DNA of 64,000 nucleotides from Punctularia strigosozonata HHB-11173 SS5 (lineage: Eukaryota; Basidiomycota; Agaricomycetes; Corticiales; Punctulariaceae): positions 1,025,784 through 1,089,783 of the forward strand of contig NW_006767438.1 in NCBI RefSeq assembly GCF_000264995.1. Reading direction: 5' to 3'. Positions 57,500-64,000 of the stretch are shown here, in pieces. Position numbers and translations under genes: made by a program. A model generated the notes under the pieces. That model was given only the letters and a program-made list of their open reading frames with translations, had not been told where the DNA came from and searched no databases. Within the stretch, counting starts at the first letter, position 1. The number at the start of each line of letters is the position of its first letter.

Positions 57500-58071
57500 A
57501 CGCCCCTTTCGCCCCCCCCCCCACCCTTTGGTTCCTTCTATCTCAAACGGGATAATTATCGCCCTTTTTTCCGTCGATGTGGTTGAAGTGTGCGTTTCGT
57601 GCGCGAATCGTCGGTTTGTGTCGTTTTCATTGGGTCACGATGCTTTGCCACACACCCGCCAAGTTACAAAAAGTATCTCTGTCTCTCTCTTGCCTGCCTT
57701 CTTCTTGACTTTCAACGTTTCGGCGGATCCCTTCTTGCATCGTAGATTTGCCCCTCTTCATTTTACGCCTTTCCGCAAAGGCTTCACGTTCACGGACTTC
57801 GCCTCCCCCCTCTTCACGCTTCACGCTTCAAGTTTCACGCCTCATCATCACGTTTCAAACGCTTCCGGCCCGTCTTGTTCCCTTTCGGGCATACGCGCAC
57901 TTTACTTACGCTTCCAGGTGTGTGCTGACGCTTGGGCTCGCACATCCGTCGCTGTCCTGTCCCCGGTTTCGACCGGTTTCTTTGCCCGTTCCCCGCTATG
58001 AAGTATGACTATCGATAACGCTGCTGTTGTAATCCTATATATTCACGGCGTTCGAGCCGATTCGCCTCTCG

Positions 58072-58092
58072 TGATACGTGTATCACGTATCA
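58072..58092. repeat. Perfect 9-bp palindrome with TAT spacer
   Basis: TGATACGTG-TAT-CACGTATCA: both arms match exactly. It could form a hairpin in a transcript or be a symmetric protein-binding site. It lies about 570 bp after the stop of the membrane-protein gene. Confidence 0.75.
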
Positions 58093-58285
58093 AGCCGCGC
58101 GCCAAGTTTAGATACTGAGGACTATATAACTCTTGTTGCAGCGCTGGAAGCAATGTCCATGCACGAAAAGATCGGCGTATAAGAGTTAACCGGGACGTGT
58201 GGTTGGGCCGGTCGCATAGCTCAGCCACTTCTGCACCCTTGTGCGGCAACCGGTTGTTCCGCTATTGGGACCGCGCCGGAAATAT

Positions 58286-58309
58286 ACCTACCTACCTACC
58301 TACCTACCT
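58286..58309. repeat. CCTA tetranucleotide microsatellite
   Basis: About five to six uninterrupted ACCT/CCTA units. Intergenic. Confidence 0.8.
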
Positions 58310-58396
58310 TCGGAAACATCCTCTGGGTTTCGACCCGGGGCCGGTCCTTCCCTTTTGCCATTCTCACCCTCGATTACAGCAGCCCAAGCGCCGGAT

Positions 58397-59158
58397 CTAC
58401 CCGATGGATGGCACGTGTAGTGGTAAGGTTGCAGAAGGCAGCGGTGCTGGCGAACGCATATGTGTACGTGCACTCGTCGAGGCTGTTCGACCTCGTTGAG
58501 CGGGTGCGGCTGTCATAGTCCCCTCGGAGCGTGAAAATTCATCCGAGTCGTGGTGCGCGTTACCGGCGGAGAACGGGTTTCCACTCTTCGTGGGCGTATC
58601 TAGGCTCCGGTGAGCGAGTGGTCTGAGGTCGACCGGATACGGAATCGGAAAGTTCGGGTCGCGCGCCGTTCGATGCCCGTCGAAGGCGCGCGCGGCGGCG
58701 TAACAAAAAAAAAACCGGCTGCAAACAAGGATTCGCGTGCATGTAATCATCTTGTATGTCATTGACGGGTGTGAAGACTCACTCAGAATGGCCAGATAGA
58801 ACACGACGAGGCCTCCGAGGGCAGCGCCTGCAATCGCACCCGGGGGGGTTTGGCGGTGGTGGGAGGATGCACCTGCGAGCTGCGTTGGAGCCGTGGTGGA
58901 GGTGACAACGGAAGTTATGAATACGACGGACACCGAGCGTGAACTACTCTTTGTTGAGCTCTCAGTGCCCTCTCTAGAGCTTGTAATGTGCTGTCTTGAG
59001 CTCGAAGTGCTTTCAGTCGGACGCGTCGTGGTGCTCTTTCTCGAGCTTATCGTGCTTTTTCTCGGATTCGTGGTGCTCTGTTTCAAGCTTGACGTAGCCC
59101 CAATCGTACTTGACGTGGTATGGACATGGGCTCTTTCGTCAATACGTAACTTGCCCAT
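58397..59158 (-). CDS. Ser/Thr-rich single-pass membrane protein, copy 2
   Basis: Minus strand. A Ser/Thr/Arg-rich outer part (MGKLRIDERAHVHTTSS, then repeated SSxKSTTxxRxST units and SSREGTESSTKSS) leads to TPPGAIAGAALGGLVVFYLAIL, the same signature span as the gene at 55373. An intron with donor GTGAGT follows the span (about 58788). The downstream exon begins with a run of ten T on the coding strand, and two frames there both look plausible. One gives VFFLLRRRARLRRASNGARP and stops at 58560; the other runs YAAARAFDGHR to the stop at 58397. The T run makes the true frame uncertain. No signal peptide is seen, so a first exon may be missing. Function is unknown; it is probably a paralogue created by local duplication. 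Confidence 0.55.
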   Translation of the reverse strand: MGKLRIDERAHVHTTSSTIGATSSLKQSTTNPRKSTISSRKSTTTRPTESTSSSRQHITSSREGTESSTKSSSRSVSVVFITSVVTSTTAPTQLAGASSHHRQTPPGAIAGAALGGLVVFYLAILSESSHPSMTYKMITCTRILVCSRFFFCYAAARAFDGHRTARDPNFPIPYPVDLRPLAHRSLDTPTKSGNPFSAGNAHHDSDEFSRSEGTMTAAPAQRGRTASTSARTHMRSPAPLPSATLPLHVPSIG

Positions 59159-59707
59159 AGCCGTAAAATGGGATGAGTCTGTATGGGTTGGTGATGTAGC
59201 ATGATGGTAATAGAGCGATAGGTAGACGCGACGTACTAGTCATGTTCAACCGCACTGACGAAAGGAAACCTCACCGCTACCACAACCTTGGAATGAGATG
59301 GGGGCAAGGTAAGCGGCAAAGCGAAGCCCAGGGACACCTGAGGGCGATATATATACGCATCAGTAGCGAACAATGGGCAAGCTATGGGATGAGGCGAAAG
59401 TATAGAAGCTCCGGGAACAACATCAGAACTATAGACGAGAGATCAGCGCCCATATCTTGTGCACCGCAGACTCAAGTGCGTGTATGGGGTCGTGTGCCAA
59501 GAATACATTATTGCACTTCGGTCAGCACGTTCGATCTGTTGTGGTGATTCATAGAGGCGCAGTTTAGTGTAGAGAGAGACCTTTGTCTAATGCAAAGATC
59601 ACGCCATACCCGTAGCAGTCATCATGTCGTTCTTCATCCCCTCGTCCGTTTCAATATGTAGCAAGTACAGGAAGATATGTTTTGTATGTATCACATCGTG
59701 CATAGAA
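59159..59707. other. Intergenic, no gene seen
   Basis: About 550 bp holding the upstream part of the second membrane-protein gene and the 3' end of the aldo-keto reductase. No motif, RNA gene or repeat was recognised. Confidence 0.45.
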
Positions 59708-60999
59708 CTAGTCAGCATCGACGGGGTTCCAGGTCACTGCTCCCTTGGAGCCTTGGTCAAGAGCATCCAATTTCTCCAAATCATCCTTGTCGATGTTGAA
59801 ATCAAAGACCTCGGCGTTGCTGACCACGCGTGAGGGCTGCGAAGATTTTGGCAGGACGACGAGGCTGTTCTCGAGGATCAGGATACGAATGCGGTGTGTC
59901 GATTCGATTCGATTCGATTACTTACTTGTGCTGAAGCGACCACCGGATAAGGATTTGCGCCGGGTCCTTTTTGTACTGAATATACGACGTCAGCGCGCGA
60001 AGTGATACCATCGTGACTCTCGGCATACCTTCTTGGATAGCTCGCCGAGGATCGGGTTGTCCATGCGCTTAGCACGGACCAGGGGTGAATACGCCTGAAC
60101 GACTATTCCATGTTTTTCGCAGTACTCCACGATCGGTTTTTGTTGGCAAAACGGGTGGAGCTGTTCGTATCACGCATGAATCGCAGCGTGTTTGATGTCT
60201 TCAATGATACCTACCTCAACCTGGTTCACAGACGGTGCCTCAAGACCAGCGGCTTTGATCTCGTCTAGATGCTTGGGACCGCTATGGGCGCGTTCTGGTC
60301 AGCCCGTGAACGGGAACCACCAGCGATGGGCCTGCTCACTAGTTGGAGACGCCGACTGTCCGTATCTTGCCTTCTTTCTTCAGGTCGAGAAGCGCGCGAT
60401 ATGTCTCCAGCCGACGTTCCTTCCCGGACAATGGGCTATGGATCAAGTACAGGTCAATGTAGTCTGCGCAGATTCAGGGTCAGCTGTATGCGGCGTGCGG
60501 CAAATGTCATGAGTGGATTATACCGAATCTGAAGTTGGACAGGGAGCTCTGTACAGCCCTCTTCGTGCTCTCGTAACCATGCTCAGGGTCGTACACCTTA
60601 GTGGCTAGGGAGGACCTTTGTCAGAACGTGGACTACGTGATGGGACGGAACGACGTACTGACGAAGATCTCTTCCCTCGGAACGCCGCTTTGACGGACCG
60701 CCTGACCTACCTGCGCTTCGTTTCGGTACATCCGCGCTGAGTCTATGTGCCTATGATGCTCGCGAATCAGTACCAGAATTCCTGATTGGACAATCGCCAC
60801 TGGCCTGTACCCATGCTTGAGGGCTGCTAAGCAAGCTGGTACGCAATCGTCGTTCTGGTATACACCAAGGCCCAGTGTAGGCATCTCATACCCTGCGTCG
60901 CGGTCAGTAGAAACCAGAAATAAACGAAAAGCGGGGAAGCGGGACTTGGTACGCACCGCTCGAGAGCTTCACAGTCGTCGTCAACGAGAAGGAGGCCAT
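59708..60999 (-). CDS. Aldo-keto reductase
   Basis: A cytosolic NADPH-dependent carbonyl reductase; substrate not predictable. The start MASFSLTTTVKLSSG (60999) splices to YEMPTLGLGVYQNDDCV. The catalytic tetrad is present: Asp in HIDSARMYRNE, Tyr in the same motif, Lys in TKVY and His in LYLIHSP. Then come KIRTVGVSN, SVNQVELHPFCQ, VVQAYSPLVRAKRMDNP, QILIRWSLQH, LPKSSQPSRVVSN and the C-terminal FDFNIDKDDLEKLDALD, ending WNPVDAD at 59708. About seven short introns splice in frame. A TCGAT pentanucleotide repeat (about 59899-59919) lies in the intron after QILIRWSLQH. The gene looks intact and of normal length. Confidence 0.9.
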
Positions 61000-61434
61000 G
61001 ATTTATTCAGAGTGAAGAATGCCGGCGTCAGTGCTTTGGTGTGGATGGGTGGCGACACGAAGATGTGTCATGGTGTTGTGCTGCTGCGGGGAGATAGCGC
61101 AAGATCTATTCTTGTTGTTTATCATGCGGTCGCCGGGGAGTGTTGAACTTGAAGTTAGGCTCATGCACGATCCGGAGACATCACGTGATGGTTTTCACGG
61201 CCCAAAGAAGGCGATTTTGCTCACGTACAGTGATCCACCGTTCCCTACCAGTCTCTCTGCACACTATATCCCCGCGCACACATATTCCTGCCTCGCATAT
61301 CCCTTCCTCAGATACAACTCGCGTACGTACTTGGATCCAGCATTGCGTACTGTACTAGGATTGTGCAGAGAGACTGGCTCACGAGTCTACGTGGATGACA
61401 TCACTGGATACAATCCGATGAGCTATTCTTCAAT

Positions 61435-61710
61435 CTATACAAACTTGCAGTGTTGTAAATGCCGACGAAAACCTGTGTGTAGCTGTCGATATAAGTGAAG
61501 CACGACGAGTTCGCCGATAGCAACGCCTGCGATAGCGCGCTCGGAGACATCTTGTGGCGCGACATGGTGTTGGTTATATGCGCTCGAGGCCGCGGTGGTG
61601 CCAGAGGTAGAAGTCCCACGCGATTCGGAAACAGAGTGAAAAGAGCCTAGTTGACCGGCCAGGGACCCCGTCCTGGCCGACATAAGAGGATTGGATGGAT
61701 TTACCAGCAA
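61435..61710 (-). pseudogene. Relic of the Ser/Thr-rich membrane protein family, copy 3
   Basis: Minus strand. A short Ser/Thr-rich stretch (SVSESRGTSTSGTTAASSAY) leads to QHHVAPQDVSERAIAGVAIGELVVLHLY. This resembles HHTVPPGAIAGAVVGGVAAL and HHRQTPPGAIAGAALGGLVVFYL of the two larger copies, with the Pro-Gly step and glycines eroded. No flanking Ser-rich exon or cytosolic tail was found. The short length and eroded motif argue for a fragment. Confidence 0.4.
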
Positions 61711-62085
61711 AGGAGCTCGTAGTTGTTAAAGTCGCCCTCCTTGATGCCACAGTTCCAGAGAATTCATGAAGGGGAGGTCGGGTGTGGGATGAGTGTGCGA
61801 AGTGACGGCAAGGTATGGTTGTTGGTCAACACGACGGAAAGTGGTGCGTGGAACGTTCTTAGATAATCACCCCCTTGTGTTTCCTCTTCATGATCACATC
61901 CCTCCTGGGACGATGCTGGAGTTGCATAGAATTGTATCAGCTGAGCATCTATGACAAACAATACGATGTACGGTCGTCATTCTAGTGAGAGGCTTGCGAG
62001 GCTCATGGCCATGTGCCGTTGATCGCAACAGGTTATTTGGCAGTTGCCTCCCTCAGGCACAGATCATCGGGTGCAAGTTCGGTGA

Positions 62086-62092
62086 TATAAAG
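62086..62092 (+). promoter_or_regulatory. TATA box of the AA12-type gene
   Basis: TATAAAG lies 56-62 bp upstream of the ATG at 62148. Confidence 0.5.
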
Positions 62093-62147
62093 ACGGAGGT
62101 AAACGCGCAATGACGACAAGCTCTTTTAAGTTGCCTCCGAGTGCAAA

Positions 62148-63686
62148 ATGGCGCCACGGCCTCTTGTACTACTCGCTCGCTTCGTCAGCAGCATTGCCCT
62201 CGTACAGGCGCAATGCCAGCCTTTCAACTCGCTTTCCTTTCGCTCGCCCGTGACCGCCGCCTCTGGCCTAACTGCGACGCCTATATTCGGAAATCTTACC
62301 ACCCCGCGTGGCGTCGCGTTTGATGCGGACGGAAACCTACTCGTTGTCGAGCGTGGTTTGGGCGTGACGGCGTTCACGGACCGAGACAGCACCTGTGACG
62401 GCTGGCTCAGGACGGTCGTCATCGCGAACACGTCCTTTACGCAGGGAATTGCGGTGGACGGCCCCAAGCTGTATGTTAGCACGTCCGGAGCCGTGTTGCG
62501 CTACGTGTACGACACCAGCACACGGACCGTCAACGGATTTCCGGAGGTGGTTGTGGATGGAATTCCACCGGATGGTGGTGAGTACATAATGATATCCCGT
62601 GCAGCACCTCCTCACGGCCCTGCGACATGCAGAACTCACAACCCGGCCCATCCTCCTCCACCCCGCGAAGAACCCGAACACTCTCATTGTATCATCCGCG
62701 CTCTCCGAAAACATCGACTCGACCGCGCGCGACCCATCCTCCGGACGCTCGCAGCTACGCCTCTTCCCCTTGCCTTCCTCCTCCTCCGTCGTCCCCATAG
62801 ACTTCTTCAACGGCACGCTACTCGCCTTTGGTATCCGCAACCCCGCAGGGTTCGCCTTCCTGCCCGACATCACCTCGTCCAAGAAGCTGTGGGTCGTCGA
62901 CAATGGCGCGTCGATCGACAACGTGACGGGCCTCACCGCCGCCTTCGTCAACGACAATCCAGCCGACGAACTCAACTTCGTCGATCTTACCGGAAGCGAC
63001 AGTAGCAGCAGCGCCCCCTTTTACGGCTTCCCCGACTGTACGACTTTATGGAACCCGGACGCCGACCCTGCGGGCGACCCGCAGTTCACGTCGTTCCATA
63101 CCGGAGAGCAGTTCAGCTTGGATCTCGAGCCGGAGAGAGATGACGCGTGGTGCCAGGACCCAGCGAACAACGTGCCGCCCCGCATCAGCTTCCAGGCGCA
63201 TTCCGTGCCCCTGGACCTCAAGTTCTTCCGTCCGACGTCGGACGCGTCTACCGCGTCGCTCCCGAAAAGCTGGAAGGGCGACGCGTTCGTGTCCTTCCAC
63301 GGAAGCTTCGATCGTACGCCGCCTACGGGGTACGCCGTCGTCAGGTGAGTGCGGCCACTTCGTCGCCCTGATCGATGATGGAGAACGATGGACTGACGTC
63401 GCTGCATTCACTCGCCGCAGGGTCCCGTTCGCCGGCGCTTCGCCCGTGGCATCTCCGACGTCAACCGAGGGCTACGAAATCCTGGTGCAAGCTGCCAACC
63501 TCACTTCATGTCCCGGGACGTGCATCAAACCGGTTGGGCTCGCGTTCGCGAGCGACGGGAGGCTGTTCGTGAGCAGCGATTCGAGTGGGGAGGTGTGTAC
63601 TCTATACGTTTGTGGCCCTGCCGGCCGGCGTTGCTTATCGCGCTGACATACTTGGACAGCTGTTCACTCTCTCAAGCAACGCATAG
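62148..63686 (+). CDS. Secreted PQQ-dependent sugar (pyranose) dehydrogenase, AA12-like
   Basis: Auxiliary-activity family 12 enzymes oxidise sugars such as L-fucose or glucosone with pyrroloquinoline quinone and can feed electrons to lytic polysaccharide monooxygenases in wood decay. The signal peptide MAPRPLVLLARFVSSIALVQAQ is followed by CQPFNSLSF. Beta-propeller motifs follow in order: TTPRGVAFDADGNLLVVERGLG, TQGIAVDGPKLYVST, SFIAL-like turns, FGIRNPAGFAFLPD, WVVDNGASIDNVTG, DELNFVDLTG, YGFPDC, SFQAHSVPLDLKFF, GDAFVSFHGSFDRTPPTGY and PVGLAFASDGRLFVSSDSSGE. The last exon is LFTLSSNA. Introns at about 62579-62630, 63345-63420 and 63593-63659 splice in phase. There is no cytochrome or cellulose-binding module, so it is the single-domain form. 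It looks intact. It is divergent from the aldo-keto reductase. Confidence 0.86.
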
Positions 63687-64000
63687 CACTGTGATATTTT
63701 ACGCAGCTGTGTACGTATAGGCTATTATGAAGTCGACAGCAACGGCGAAACCATCCCGAGTCCATTCTTCGAGGGTGTGCGAGCGAGCGCTCGACTCAAA
63801 TCACATACCCGTCTTATTTCATATGACGCACATAGACCCGCAGTCAGAAAATGAAGGAGGCACAAGCGCCTGTATACTCACTGTCGTCATTGACCGCGAT
63901 CTCCGAGGGCCTGTTTTAACGTAGTCTTGGGGGGACGCGTTGAGAACTGGTGTTGCCTCGATAGTCCCGTTTCAGTTCCTGTCAGACGTTTGAGACGAAC
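63687..64000. other. Window end, no gene seen
   Basis: About 310 bp after the AA12-type gene. No motif or repeat was recognised. Confidence 0.45.

Larger units (their letters stand above)
57500..58396. other. Intergenic between convergent genes, with palindrome and microsatellite
   Basis: Nearly 0.9 kb with no gene. It starts with a C run (about 57511-57522) in the 3' end of the membrane-protein gene. A perfect palindrome (58072-58092) and a CCTA microsatellite (58286-58309) are listed separately. Confidence 0.5.

Noticed and set aside
58197-58260. tRNA-like stretch (GCATAGCTCAG)
   Set aside because: Only a box-A-like fragment; no acceptor, anticodon or T-arm pairing found.
61019-61498. 159-codon plus-strand open frame
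   Set aside because: Cys-rich random-looking sequence, no start context or homologue, overlapped by the membrane-protein relic on the other strand.
1-64000. CRISPR array, prophage, rRNA operon or biosynthetic gene cluster
   Set aside because: No regularly spaced repeats, phage genes, rRNA or clustered synthase genes are visible; intron-rich genes show nuclear fungal DNA.

Overview
This window looks like nuclear DNA of a white-rot wood-decay fungus, a basidiomycete of class Agaricomycetes and probably order Polyporales. The evidence is GC-rich genes cut by many short (about 50-70 nt) GT-AG introns, a secreted manganese peroxidase, a PQQ-dependent AA12-type sugar dehydrogenase, an F-box gene with a leucine-rich tail, and many proteins whose reading resembles polypore homologues. 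The order-level placement is inference from remembered homologues; no search was run.

Layout. 0-17 kb is a left arm rich in decaying genes: an EXO1-like exonuclease without its N-terminal domain (299-2747), two copies of a linked pair of unknown membrane proteins here called A and B (A1 3.0-5.4 kb +, B1 5.7-6.8 kb -, B2 13.0-14.7 kb -, A2 14.8-16.2 kb +), a MYND zinc-finger gene (7.2-9.8 kb +), a frameshifted short-chain dehydrogenase (10.4-11.3 kb +) and one intact extended-SDR/epimerase-like gene (11.6-12.9 kb -). 17.6-30.4 kb is a block of mostly intact genes: a C2H2 zinc-finger protein, a small four-exon gene, a D-2-hydroxyacid dehydrogenase divergent from an F-box gene, and the giant ribosome-quality-control E3 ligase listerin (LTN1). 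A decayed paralogue of the epimerase-like gene follows at 31-32.2 kb. After 2.3 kb without a gene come a small Ser/Pro-rich protein, a mitochondrial DEAD-box helicase, CTP synthase, the rRNA-modifying enzyme Tsr3, manganese peroxidase, an S1/P1-type nuclease and the GPI-anchor enzyme PIG-A (34.5-49.8 kb). 50-54.5 kb holds an isolated zinc-finger fragment, an unknown gene whose coding exon is split by a solo LTR, and a tRNA-Val. 55-62 kb carries three members, one of them a relic, of a Ser/Thr-rich single-pass membrane protein family, plus an aldo-keto reductase. The window ends with the secreted AA12-type oxidoreductase.

How the genes fit together. Most are independent housekeeping genes (translation quality control, ribosome maturation, nucleotide synthesis, GPI anchors, mitochondrial RNA, DNA repair). 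Manganese peroxidase, AA12 dehydrogenase and S1/P1 nuclease are predicted secreted enzymes that fit wood decay and nutrient scavenging, and each has a TATA-type promoter. No secondary-metabolite cluster, CRISPR array or plasmid feature is visible. The points most worth a second look are the solo LTR inside a coding exon, the duplicated A/B membrane-protein pair with internal exon duplications, the contrast between the intact and decayed epimerase paralogues, a possible stop-containing exitron in the MYND gene, and the three-copy membrane-protein family.
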